DNA of 51,541 nucleotides from GCA-2733415 sp964635575. Its GTDB lineage: Bacteria; Bacteroidota; Bacteroidia; Flavobacteriales; Flavobacteriaceae. The position numbers and the translations under genes were made by a program. Positions 25,883 to 33,181 of the stretch are shown here, piece by piece. The DNA is taken from positions 1-51,541 of the forward strand of contig CAZWNY010000006.1 in assembly GCA_964635575.1 (NCBI GenBank), read 5' to 3'. The first letter of the stretch is position 1; each line of letters begins with the position of its first letter. The notes below the pieces were generated by a model. It searched no databases. It was not told where the DNA came from and saw only the letters and a list, made by a program, of their open reading frames with translations.

Positions 25883-26875
25883 TTAATCTTTATCTAATTT
25901 ATATTTTGATAAATCCATTCCAAAATTTAGGTTCTTTAACACAACTAATTCTTCTAGTTCTGTTAATGATTTTTTACCAAAATTACGGAATTTCATTAAA
26001 TCGTTTTTATTAAATGACACTAAATCACCTAATGTATCTACTTCTGCTGCTTTTAAACAATTTAAAGCTCTTACAGAAAGATCCATATCGACTAATTTAG
26101 TTTTTAATAATTGACGCATGTGCAATGATTCTTCGTCATACGTTTCTGATTGTGCAATTTCATCTGCCTCTAAAGTGATACGCTCATCAGAGAATAACAT
26201 AAAGTGATGAATTAAAATACGTGCAGCATCTGTTAATGCATCTTTTGGATGAATTGATCCATCTGTTTCGATTTCAAAAACTAATTTTTCATAATCCGTT
26301 TTTTGCTCTACACGATAGTTTTCAATACTGTATTTTACATTTTTAATAGGCGTATAGATAGAGTCTGTAAAGATTGTTCCCATTGGTGCAGTAGATTTTT
26401 TATTTTCTTCTGCTGGCACATATCCTCGCCCTTTTTCTATAGTGATTTCCATATTAACAGTAACCTTTGGATCTAAATTAAAGATTACTAAGTCTGAATT
26501 TAACACTTGAAAACCAGAGATAAACTTTTGGAAATCTCCTGCTGTAATTTGTTCTTTTCCTGAAATAGATATAGAAACAGTTTCTTGGTCTGTGTCTTCG
26601 ATTTGTTGTTTAAAACGAATTTGTTTTAAACTTAATACAATTTCTGTAACGTCTTCTACTACTCCAGAAATTGTAGAGAATTCATGTTCTACTCCTTCCA
26701 AACGTATAGAAGTAATTGCAAAACCTTCCAATGAAGATAACAATACTCTGCGAAGTGCATTACCCACGGTCAAGCCATAACCTGGCTCTAATGGTCTGAA
26801 CTCGAATTTACCTTCGAACTCAGAAGAATCAATCATTATAACCTTATCTGGTTTTTTAAAATTTAATATAGCCAT
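25883..26875 (-). CDS. rpoA: RNA polymerase alpha subunit
   Basis: 330 residues. The N-terminal assembly domain (about 1-230) shows EPGYGLTVGNALRRVLLSSL, GVEHEFSTISGVVEDVTEI and EKGRGYVPAEEN. The C-terminal domain (about 250-320) has LSVRALNCLKAAEVDTLGDL and FRNFGKKSLTELEE, the helix-hairpin-helix that touches DNA upstream elements and activators. The location between rpsD and rplQ is the classical alpha-operon order. The gap to rplQ is 61 nt with no clear signal. Confidence 0.98.
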   Translation of the reverse strand: MAILNFKKPDKVIMIDSSEFEGKFEFRPLEPGYGLTVGNALRRVLLSSLEGFAITSIRLEGVEHEFSTISGVVEDVTEIVLSLKQIRFKQQIEDTDQETVSISISGKEQITAGDFQKFISGFQVLNSDLVIFNLDPKVTVNMEITIEKGRGYVPAEENKKSTAPMGTIFTDSIYTPIKNVKYSIENYRVEQKTDYEKLVFEIETDGSIHPKDALTDAARILIHHFMLFSDERITLEADEIAQSETYDEESLHMRQLLKTKLVDMDLSVRALNCLKAAEVDTLGDLVSFNKNDLMKFRNFGKKSLTELEELVVLKNLNFGMDLSKYKLDKD

Positions 26876-26897
26876 ATTAAAATGTTGTTTTCAATTA

Positions 26898-27503
26898 TTA
26901 TTTAGAGTATAATTCTACGATTAATTGCTCTTTGATATTTTCTGGAATTTGCAAACGTACTGGTATAGTTACAAAAGTCCCTTCTTTAGTTGCATTGTTA
27001 AAAGTTATCCACTCATATACATTGCTACTATTTGCTAATGAACTTTCAATAGCAACTAAAGACTTAGATTTCTCTCTAATTCCTACTACATCATTAGCTT
27101 TTAAACTATAAGATGGTATATTAACAATTTCTCCATTCACAGTAATGTGTCTGTGAGAGACTAATTGACGCGCTCCACTACGAGTAGGAGAAATTCCCAT
27201 TCTATAAACTACGTTATCTAACCTTGATTCACATAACTGTAGTAAAACTTCACCTGTAATACCATTAGCAGCTGATGCCTTTTTAAACAAGTTACGAAAT
27301 TGTCGCTCTAACATACCATAAGTATATTTAGCTTTTTGCTTTTCTGCTAATTGTATAGCATACTCAGATTTTTTACCTCTTCTTCTGTTATTTCCGTGTT
27401 GACCTGGAGGATAATTTCTTTTTTCAAAAGATTTATCGTCTCCAAAAATTGCTTCTCCGAATTTACGTGCAATTTTAGTTTTTGGACCTGTATATCTTGC
27501 CAT
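26898..27503 (-). CDS. rpsD: 30S ribosomal protein S4
   Basis: 201 residues: N-terminal domain with MARYTGPKTKIARKFGE and KRNYPPGQHGNNRRRGK, then the S4 RNA-binding domain (SRLDNVVYRMGISPTRSGAR, HRHITVNGEIVNIPSY). S4 is a primary 16S rRNA binder and, in E. coli, the translational repressor of the alpha operon. Here its gene is preceded by a terminator-like hairpin and a foldable leader (27504-27627), the right place for such self-control. Confidence 0.97.
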   Translation of the reverse strand: MARYTGPKTKIARKFGEAIFGDDKSFEKRNYPPGQHGNNRRRGKKSEYAIQLAEKQKAKYTYGMLERQFRNLFKKASAANGITGEVLLQLCESRLDNVVYRMGISPTRSGARQLVSHRHITVNGEIVNIPSYSLKANDVVGIREKSKSLVAIESSLANSSNVYEWITFNNATKEGTFVTIPVRLQIPENIKEQLIVELYSK

Positions 27504-27587
27504 TTCTTGTTGTTTTTAAAAAGGAGGTTATGAATTAAGGCTTACTATCCTTCGAAAACCTATGCTTCCTTTTGTTGTTAATAATAT
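27504..27587 (-). promoter_or_regulatory. Foldable leader directly upstream of rpsD
   Basis: On the minus strand three nested helices can form. AAAGG (27568-27572 region) pairs with CCTTT (27520-27524), AGGTT (27557-27561) with AACCT (27525-27529), and AAGG (27549-27552) with CCTT (27537-27540). The structure ends about 15 nt before the start codon. Autoregulation by S4 is an inference from its position. Confidence 0.45.
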
Positions 27588-27627
27588 AAAAAAGAACTAA
27601 AATAGCACTTTGAAGTACTATTTTAGT
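27588..27627 (-). terminator. Terminator-like hairpin inside the alpha operon, before rpsD
   Basis: Arms ACTAAAATAG (27596-27605) and CTATTTTAGT (27618-27627) give 10 bp. A further ACTT/AAGT pairing extends it past one mismatch. The minus strand continues TTCTTTTTTA. It lies between rpsK and rpsD in the direction of transcription, so it looks like an attenuator. Confidence 0.65.
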
Positions 27628-27636
27628 ATATTGTAA

Positions 27637-28026
27637 TTAAACTCTTCTTCTCTTTGGAGGTCTACACCCATTATGAGCTGCTGGTGTTACATCAATAATT
27701 TCTGTAACATCAATACCTGCATTATGGATTGAACGAATAGCAGATTCCCTACCATTTCCTGGACCTTTCACATAAGCTTTCACTTTTCTTAATCCTGCTT
27801 CATGTGCTATTTTCGCACAATCTTCAGCTGCTAATTGAGCCGCGTACGGAGTGTTCTTTTTAGAACCTCTGAAACCCATTTTTCCTGCAGAAGACCAAGA
27901 TATTACATCGCCTTTTTTATTTGTTAAAGACACTATAATATTATTAAATGAAGACGTTATATGCACTTGTCCTACTGACTCTACTACAACTTTACGTTTT
28001 TTAGTACTCTTTGTTGACTTTGCCAT
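27637..28026 (-). CDS. rpsK: 30S ribosomal protein S11
   Basis: 129 residues. The core GQVHITSSFNNIIVSLTN, SSAGKMGFRGSKKNTPYAAQ and the C-terminal AHNGCRPPKRRRV are diagnostic for S11, which sits on the 30S platform near the mRNA exit. The N-terminus is short and basic (MAKSTKSTKKRKVV). It follows rpsM after 6 nt; the next gene, rpsD, is separated by the hairpin-bearing 133-nt gap. Confidence 0.97.
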   Translation of the reverse strand: MAKSTKSTKKRKVVVESVGQVHITSSFNNIIVSLTNKKGDVISWSSAGKMGFRGSKKNTPYAAQLAAEDCAKIAHEAGLRKVKAYVKGPGNGRESAIRSIHNAGIDVTEIIDVTPAAHNGCRPPKRRRV

Positions 28027-28032
28027 AATTAT

Positions 28033-28398
28033 CTATTTTTTCTTGTTAGCAACGGTTTTTCTTCTACCTTTTCTCGTTCTTGAGTTATTTTTAGTACGCT
28101 GCCCTCTTAATGGTAATCCCATTCTGTGACGTATACCTCTATTACAACCGATATCCATTAAACGTTTAATGTTTAATTGAACCTCTGTTCTTAACTCTCC
28201 TTCGATAGTATAGATCCCTACGTGTTCTCTAATTTTTCCGATTTCATCATCAGACCAATCTTGTACTTTCGTATCTTCACTAACTCCTGCTTTTGCTAAA
28301 ATTTCTTTAGCCCTACTAGCACCTACACCGAAAATGTAGGTTAATGCGACTACACCCCTTTTGTATTTTGGAATATCAACACCTGCAATTCTTGCCAT
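28033..28398 (-). CDS. rpsM: 30S ribosomal protein S13
   Basis: 121 residues: MARIAGVDIPKYKRGVVALT, the helix-turn region GVGASRAKEILAKAGV and the basic tail CNRGIRHRMGLPLRGQRT then KNNSRTRKGRRKTVANKKK. S13 forms the head bridge to the large subunit and contacts P-site tRNA through its tail. It starts 3 nt after rpmJ and is followed by rpsK. Confidence 0.97.
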   Translation of the reverse strand: MARIAGVDIPKYKRGVVALTYIFGVGASRAKEILAKAGVSEDTKVQDWSDDEIGKIREHVGIYTIEGELRTEVQLNIKRLMDIGCNRGIRHRMGLPLRGQRTKNNSRTRKGRRKTVANKKK

Positions 28399-28401
28399 AA
28401 C

Positions 28402-28518
28402 TTACCCTTGTCTTTGTTTAAATCTAGGATTCTTTTTATTAATAACGTACAATCTTCCTTTACGACGTACGATTATGCACTCTGCACTTCTTTTTTTTAC
28501 TGATGCTCTTACTTTCAT
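28402..28518 (-). CDS. rpmJ: 50S ribosomal protein L36, zinc-free form
   Basis: A 38-residue gene: MKVRASVKKRSAECIIVRRK then GRLYVINKKNPRFKQRQG. Length, MKVRASVKK start and KQRQG end identify L36. Of the four zinc ligands of the E. coli-type protein (C11, C14, C27, H33) only C14 remains; the others are S11, N27 and F33, so this is the C-minus form that cannot hold zinc. It lies in the usual place between infA and rpsM, with a promoter-like box 70 nt upstream. Confidence 0.95.
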   Translation of the reverse strand: MKVRASVKKRSAECIIVRRKGRLYVINKKNPRFKQRQG

Positions 28519-28587
28519 CTGTTCAAAATTTATATATTATGTAAGTTTACAACCTACTTTTTCTTACAACTGTAATTTTACGAAGTG

Positions 28588-28595
28588 CAAAATTA
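28588..28595 (-). promoter_or_regulatory. Possible internal promoter before rpmJ-rpsM-rpsK
   Basis: In the 116-nt infA/rpmJ gap the minus strand reads TAATTTTG then CAC, a full match to TAnnTTTG with the usual start context. The -33 region (GTGTAA) is poor. It would give the alpha-operon part of the cluster its own transcription start. Confidence 0.45.
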
Positions 28596-28634
28596 CAAAA
28601 TTGTTTTGAAACATTTACACTTTAACTAAACTTT

Positions 28635-28850
28635 TTAGTATCTGTATGTAATTCTTGCTTTTGATAAATCATACGGACTCATTTCTAACTTCACCTTATC
28701 CCCTGGTAATAACTTAATATAATGCATACGCATTTTACCTGAAATATGTGCTGTTACTACATGCCCGTTTTCTAACTCTACACGGAACATTGCATTTGAC
28801 AATGCTTCTATAATACTTCCGTCTTGCTCTATTGCTGGTTGTTTTGCCAT
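28635..28850 (-). CDS. infA: Translation initiation factor IF-1
   Basis: 71 residues of a single S1-like OB fold: MAKQPAIEQDGSIIEALSNA, FRVELENGHVVTAHISGKMR and the C-terminal DLSKARITYRY. IF-1 binds the A site during initiation. It sits 2 nt after secY, the usual spc/alpha border position. Confidence 0.98.
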   Translation of the reverse strand: MAKQPAIEQDGSIIEALSNAMFRVELENGHVVTAHISGKMRMHYIKLLPGDKVKLEMSPYDLSKARITYRY

Positions 28851-28852
28851 AA

Positions 28853-30199
28853 TTATGTTACTGATTTTCTGTTTTTACCAGTTTCCATTAAACCGTCATA
28901 ATGTCTGTTCAATAAATACGCATTAACTTGTTGCATTGTATCCATTGCTACACCTACCAAAATCAGTAAAGATGTACCTCCGTAAAATAACGCCCAACCT
29001 TGTTGGATATTCATTAATTGAACAACTATTGCTGGAAAAACAGCTATTAATGCTAAAAATATAGATCCTGGCAAAGTTATTTGAGACATAATTTTATCTA
29101 AATAATCTGCTGTTTCTGTGCCTGGTTTAATACCTGGAACAAAACCATTACTACGCTTTAAGTCGTCTGCCATTTTATTTGTCGGTACCGTAATTGCCGT
29201 ATAAAAATAGGTAAATATGATAATCAAAAATGCAAACAATAAATTATAATATAGTCCGAACATATTACTAAATTCGGTTTGTAAAAAATTAGCAAACTCA
29301 CCTTCTCCAACAGTACTACCTAATAAAGCAGGCACAAACATAATTGCTTGTGCAAATATAATTGGCATTACACCTGATGCGTTTAACTTTAATGGCAAAA
29401 ACTGTCTTGCCCCCTCTTCATATCCTCCAACAGTAGAACGTCTTGCATATTGCACAGGAACTTGACGAACGGCAAGCACTAACATTATAGACAGTAATAT
29501 TATTACTAACCAAACTATTATTTCTATTAGAATCATCATTGGACCTCCAGTAGCAGTATCTCCAGAAAGCCTAGAGCCTATTTCTTGCACAAAAGCCCCT
29601 GGCATACCAGCAATAATACCTACCATAATTAATAACGAGATACCGTTACCAATACCTTTATCTGTAATTTTCTCTCCTAACCACATTGCAAATACACAAC
29701 CTGATATTAAAATAATTACTGAAGGAATCCAAAACATAAGACCTTTTCCCATAACAAAAGCACTATCAGGAACACCTAAACTACCTAAACTACCTAAGTA
29801 AAAAGGAGCCTGAACTGAACAAATTGCAATAGTTAACCAACGCGTAATCTGTGTGATTTTTTTTTGCCCACTTGCACCTTCTTTTTGTAATTTTTGAAGA
29901 TATGGTATGGCAATTGTCATCAACTGAACAACAATAGAAGCAGATATATAAGGCATTATACCTAGCGCAAATACAGATGCTTTAGATAATGCTCCTCCTG
30001 TAAAGGCATTAATTAATGCTAAAAATCCACCATCATCAAACTTACTACTTAAGCCTGTTAATTGACTAACATCTATACCTGGCAACACAATTTGCGCTCC
30101 AAAACGATAGGCTAATAACAATCCAAGAGTTAAAAGAATCTTATTCTTTAACTCTTCGATTTGCCAAACGCCTTTAATTGAATCTATTATTTTATTCAT
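28853..30199 (-). CDS. secY: Protein translocase subunit SecY
   Basis: 448 residues with ten membrane segments, the pore of the Sec translocon. Visible landmarks are the plug/TM2a region (PGIDVSQLTGL, GGALSKASVFALGIMPYISASI), the cytosolic loop QVPVQYARRSTVGGYEEGA, PLKLNASGVMPIIFAQAI, and NGFVPGIKPGTETADYLDKI. The length is normal for Bacteroidota. It is located between rplO and infA, as in the classical spc operon. Confidence 0.98.
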   Translation of the reverse strand: MNKIIDSIKGVWQIEELKNKILLTLGLLLAYRFGAQIVLPGIDVSQLTGLSSKFDDGGFLALINAFTGGALSKASVFALGIMPYISASIVVQLMTIAIPYLQKLQKEGASGQKKITQITRWLTIAICSVQAPFYLGSLGSLGVPDSAFVMGKGLMFWIPSVIILISGCVFAMWLGEKITDKGIGNGISLLIMVGIIAGMPGAFVQEIGSRLSGDTATGGPMMILIEIIVWLVIILLSIMLVLAVRQVPVQYARRSTVGGYEEGARQFLPLKLNASGVMPIIFAQAIMFVPALLGSTVGEGEFANFLQTEFSNMFGLYYNLLFAFLIIIFTYFYTAITVPTNKMADDLKRSNGFVPGIKPGTETADYLDKIMSQITLPGSIFLALIAVFPAIVVQLMNIQQGWALFYGGTSLLILVGVAMDTMQQVNAYLLNRHYDGLMETGKNRKSVT

Positions 30200-30210
30200 T
30201 TAAAATATTC

Positions 30211-30663
30211 TTATAAAGTTACAATTGTACCACCTGTATTTTCAACGGCAGCTTTCGCTGTTGCTGTAAATTTATGTGCTGTAATTGTTAATTTTGCTTT
30301 TAACTCACCTCTACCTAAGATTTTTACTAAATCATTTTTACCTACTAATCTATTAGCGATTAAAACGTCTAAATCTACAGTGTCTTTTATTTTTCCAGCA
30401 TCTACTAACCCTTGTAAAGTATCCAAATTCACACCTGCAAACTCTTTACGATTAATATTTGTGAAACCAAACTTAGGTACACGTCTTTGCAAAGGCATTT
30501 GACCACCTTCAAATCCTATTTTTCTTGAATAACCTGATCTTGATTTTGCTCCTTTATGACCTCTTGTTGAAGTACCTCCTTTTCCAGACCCTTGACCTCT
30601 ACCAATTCTTTTACAATTAGCACGTACCGAACCTTCTGCAGGTTTTAAATTACTTAAATCCAT
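30211..30663 (-). CDS. rplO: 50S ribosomal protein L15
   Basis: 150 residues. The glycine-rich N-terminus CKRIGRGQGSGKGGTSTRGH and KSRSGYSRKIGFEGGQMPLQ is diagnostic for L15, a late-assembling 23S rRNA binder. The C-terminal L15/L18e fold ends AKAAVENTGGTIVTL. It lies between rpmD (16-nt gap) and secY (11-nt gap). Confidence 0.97.
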   Translation of the reverse strand: MDLSNLKPAEGSVRANCKRIGRGQGSGKGGTSTRGHKGAKSRSGYSRKIGFEGGQMPLQRRVPKFGFTNINRKEFAGVNLDTLQGLVDAGKIKDTVDLDVLIANRLVGKNDLVKILGRGELKAKLTITAHKFTATAKAAVENTGGTIVTL

Positions 30664-30679
30664 TATTAAAATATTTTTA

Positions 30680-30859
30680 CTAAGCTTCTACAATAGAAAC
30701 TAAATGTTTAATTTTATTTACCATTCCAAGAATTGCTGGAGTATCATCGTGTTCAACCACCTGACCAATTTTTTTAAGACCTAAAGATTCCAAAACTCTT
30801 TTTTGCCTTTCTGGTCTTCCTATAGCACTTCTATCTTTTCTTACTTTTATTTTTGCCAT
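30680..30859 (-). CDS. rpmD: 50S ribosomal protein L30
   Basis: A 59-residue gene: MAKIKVRKDRSAIGRPERQK then RVLESLGLKKIGQVVEHDDT and PAILGMVNKIKHLVSIVEA. The GLKKIGQVVEHDDTPAILGM block is the L30 signature. L30 stabilises 23S rRNA in the large subunit. It starts 6 nt after rpsE and is followed by rplO, the normal spc order. Confidence 0.96.
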   Translation of the reverse strand: MAKIKVRKDRSAIGRPERQKRVLESLGLKKIGQVVEHDDTPAILGMVNKIKHLVSIVEA

Positions 30860-30865
30860 CTTGAT

Positions 30866-31390
30866 TTATCCTTTAAATAGTTTTTCTAAAGATATACCTC
30901 TTTGTTTTGCAACAAACCTAGCATCTCTTAATTGTAATAAAGCATCAAATGTTGCTTTTACAACATTATGCGGGTTAGATGATCCTTGAGATTTAGAAAG
31001 CACATCATGCACTCCTACTGCCTCTAAAACATGACGCATAACACCTCCTGCAATTACTCCTGTACCAGGAGCCGCAGGCATAATATTAACTCTTGCCCCG
31101 CCAAACTTACCTTTTTGCTCATGTGGCAATGTTCCTTTTAATAAAGGAATTCGCACTAAGTTTTTCTTAGCATCTTCAATAGCTTTTGCAATCGCACTAG
31201 CTACGTCTTTAGATTTTCCTAACCCATGACCTACTACTCCGTTTTCATTCCCAACAACAACAATTGCTGAAAAACCGAAAGCTCTACCACCTTTAGTTAC
31301 TTTTGTTACACGATTTACACCAACTAAACGATCTTTCAAATCTAAACCTGTTGGTTTTACTAACTCTGTATTTTTGTATTTCTGATACAT
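30866..31390 (-). CDS. rpsE: 30S ribosomal protein S5
   Basis: 174 residues. The dsRNA-binding-like N-terminal domain has VTKVTKGGRAFGFSAIVVVG and GVVGHGLGKSKDVASAIAKA, then the C-terminal domain GTGVIAGGVMRHVLEAVGVH. S5 supports decoding accuracy at the mRNA entry side. It begins 6 nt after rplR and is followed by rpmD. Confidence 0.97.
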   Translation of the reverse strand: MYQKYKNTELVKPTGLDLKDRLVGVNRVTKVTKGGRAFGFSAIVVVGNENGVVGHGLGKSKDVASAIAKAIEDAKKNLVRIPLLKGTLPHEQKGKFGGARVNIMPAAPGTGVIAGGVMRHVLEAVGVHDVLSKSQGSSNPHNVVKATFDALLQLRDARFVAKQRGISLEKLFKG

Positions 31391-31396
31391 AATTTC

Positions 31397-31753
31397 TTAG
31401 AATTTTAGTCCACCTTCTCTAGCACCTTCTGCTAATGATTTTACTCTGCCGTGGTATAAGTTACCACCTCTATCAAAAGAGATTGTAGTTACCCCAGCTT
31501 TAACTGCTTTTTCCGCTACTGCTTTACCTACTAAAACCGCAGCATCTTTTTTAGTGCAAGACTCTGTACTAATTTCTTTGTCTCTTGAAGAAGCTGCAAC
31601 TATTGTTTTACCCGTAACATCATCTATTACTTGTGCATAAATTTCTTTATTACTCTTAAAGACCGCCAAACGTGGTCTTTCTGAAGTACCAGAAACTATT
31701 TTTCTGATTCTGTTATGGATTCTCGCTCTTCTAGCGTCTTTTGATAATTTCAT
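31397..31753 (-). CDS. rplR: 50S ribosomal protein L18
   Basis: 118 residues with ARRARIHNRIRKIVSGTSER PRLAVF-type N-terminus and the C-terminal ISFDRGGNLYHGRVKSLAEG and AREGGLKF. L18 binds 5S rRNA together with L5. It is unusually far (121 nt) from rplF; that gap carries a 12-bp inverted repeat. Confidence 0.97.
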   Translation of the reverse strand: MKLSKDARRARIHNRIRKIVSGTSERPRLAVFKSNKEIYAQVIDDVTGKTIVAASSRDKEISTESCTKKDAAVLVGKAVAEKAVKAGVTTISFDRGGNLYHGRVKSLAEGAREGGLKF

Positions 31754-31797
31754 TTGTTAATTTTTTTTTATTACTTAATAGTAAGATGGAAATTAGC

Positions 31798-31850
31798 AAC
31801 TATTTAAACCTTCATAAAATTTAACGTAAAAAACAAACGTTTAAATAGTT
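31798..31850 (-). promoter_or_regulatory. Inverted repeat in the rplF-rplR gap
   Basis: Arms 31798-31809 and 31839-31850 (AACTATTTAAAC / GTTTAAATAGTT) are perfect 12-bp reverse complements around 29 nt, ending 45 nt before the rplR start. A smaller TTACT/AGTAA hairpin lies closer to the gene. No U run follows, so it is not a standard terminator. Confidence 0.5.
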
Positions 31851-31874
31851 TCTTATATTTCTCAACTAAAATTA

Positions 31875-32417
31875 CTAAGCCGATTTACCAGCTTTTCTTC
31901 TTAATACTTCACCAACAAACTTAATTCCTTTACCTTTATATGGCTCTGGTTTACGGTAAGAACGGATTTTAGCCGCTACTTGACCTACTAGTTGTTTGTC
32001 AAATGATGTTAATTTTATTATTGGATTTTTACCCTTGTTAGATACTGTTTCAATCTTAACTTCCGGCGCTATATCCATTACTATGTTGTGAGAAAACCCT
32101 AAAGCTAATTCTAATTTTTGCCCTTGATTACTTGCTCTGTAACCAACTCCTACTAATTCTAATTCTTTAGTATACCCCTTAGAAACACCTTCAATCATGT
32201 TTGCAATTAATGCACGATATAGACCATGTTTTGCTTTATGATCTTTAATTTCTGACGAACGCTCTAATACAACTTTACCATCTTCCAATTTTATTGTAAT
32301 ATCCTTGATTTCTTGAGTCATTTCACCCAATTTACCTTTTATTACTACACTTCCATCTTTTACTTCAACCGTAACTCCTTCTGTAATTACGACTGGATTT
32401 CTTCCTATTCTTGACAT
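31875..32417 (-). CDS. rplF: 50S ribosomal protein L6
   Basis: 180 residues made of the two L6 repeats: MSRIGRNPVVITEGVTVEV ... KDHKAKHGLYRALIANMIEG in the first and ELVGVGYRASNQGQKLELAL ... YRKPEPYKGKGIKFVGEVLR in the second. L6 binds near the factor-binding site of the large subunit. It follows rpsH after 19 nt; rplR follows only after a 121-nt gap. Confidence 0.98.
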   Translation of the reverse strand: MSRIGRNPVVITEGVTVEVKDGSVVIKGKLGEMTQEIKDITIKLEDGKVVLERSSEIKDHKAKHGLYRALIANMIEGVSKGYTKELELVGVGYRASNQGQKLELALGFSHNIVMDIAPEVKIETVSNKGKNPIIKLTSFDKQLVGQVAAKIRSYRKPEPYKGKGIKFVGEVLRRKAGKSA

Positions 32418-32436
32418 TTCTTTCTGTAGTTAAAAA

Positions 32437-32832
32437 TTAGTAAACTATGCAAAGTATTTCTCCACCTACATTTTCTTTCCGAGCTTGTTTACCCGTCATA
32501 ACCCCGTGAGATGTAGAAACAATAGATATTCCAAGACCATTTAGCACTCTTGGAAAATTACTTGAACCAGCATACATCCGTAAACCTGGCGTAGATACTC
32601 TTTGAATCTTTTTGATTACTGAGTCTTTGTTTTCATCGTACTTTAGTGCAATTTTAATAGTCCCTTGCACCGATGATTCATCAAATTTATAACTTAAAAT
32701 ATACCCTTGATCGAATAATATTTTAGTCATTTCTTTTTTTAGATTAGACGCAGGAATTTCAACCACTCTGTGATTTGCTCTAAATGCATTTCTAACTCTG
32801 GTTAGATAATCCGCTATTGGATCTGTATTCAT
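32437..32832 (-). CDS. rpsH: 30S ribosomal protein S8
   Basis: 131 residues: N-terminal MNTDPIADYLTRVRNAFRAN and C-terminal GLGISIVSTSHGVMTGKQAR with NVGGEILCIVY, both diagnostic. S8 binds helix 21 of 16S rRNA and in E. coli also represses the spc operon by binding its mRNA. Here the gene is preceded by a strong hairpin (32847-32892) ending 14 nt before the ATG. Confidence 0.97.
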   Translation of the reverse strand: MNTDPIADYLTRVRNAFRANHRVVEIPASNLKKEMTKILFDQGYILSYKFDESSVQGTIKIALKYDENKDSVIKKIQRVSTPGLRMYAGSSNFPRVLNGLGISIVSTSHGVMTGKQARKENVGGEILCIVY

Positions 32833-32846
32833 ATACTTAATTTTGC

Positions 32847-32892
32847 GGTTTTGGTTTTCAATTCTGAAATAATAGAAATTGAACCTAAAACC
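32847..32892 (-). promoter_or_regulatory. Long hairpin directly upstream of rpsH
   Basis: In the 76-nt rpsN-rpsH gap the minus-strand RNA can form a helix of 15 bp in three blocks (6, 4 and 5 bp). A one-nt bulge and a two-nt bulge separate the blocks, and the loop is 13 nt. Outer pairing is GGTTTT/AAAACC, the next GGTT/AACC, the inner CAATT/AATTG. No U tract follows. Control by S8 is inferred from position. Confidence 0.55.
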
Positions 32893-32908
32893 AATTTATA
32901 ATTTTTTT

Positions 32909-33178
32909 TTACCAACTGGCTTTTCTTACTCCTGGTATTAAACCTTTGTTTGCCATTTCTCTAAACATAACACGAGACAAACCGAATTGACGCATATATC
33001 CTTTTGGTCTTCCTGTTAGCTTACACCTATTATGTAAACGAACCGGTGACGCGTCTTTTGGTAGCTTTTGTAACGCTTCATAATCTCCAGCTTCTTTTAA
33101 AGCCTTTCTTTTTGCAGCATACTTTGCAACCATCTTCTCTCTTTTCACCTCACGGGCTTTCATTGATTCTTTTGCCAT
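32909..33178 (-). CDS. rpsN: 30S ribosomal protein S14, zinc-free form
   Basis: 89 residues: MAKESMKAREVKREKMVAKY and the C-terminal NRCKLTGRPKGYMRQFGLSR then FREMANKGLIPGVRKASW. The longer form without the CxxC pairs of the 61-residue zinc-binding S14, so it is the C-minus type. Position between rplE and rpsH is standard. Together with the zinc-free L36 it suggests low dependence on zinc for these ribosomal proteins. Confidence 0.97.
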   Translation of the reverse strand: MAKESMKAREVKREKMVAKYAAKRKALKEAGDYEALQKLPKDASPVRLHNRCKLTGRPKGYMRQFGLSRVMFREMANKGLIPGVRKASW

Positions 33179-33181
33179 GTC

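Noticed and set aside
27518..27532. Good-looking Shine-Dalgarno plus ATG (AAGGAGGTTATG) on the plus strand
   Set aside because: The frame that follows closes almost at once (ATG AAT TAA), and the site is part of the rpsD leader helices on the other strand.
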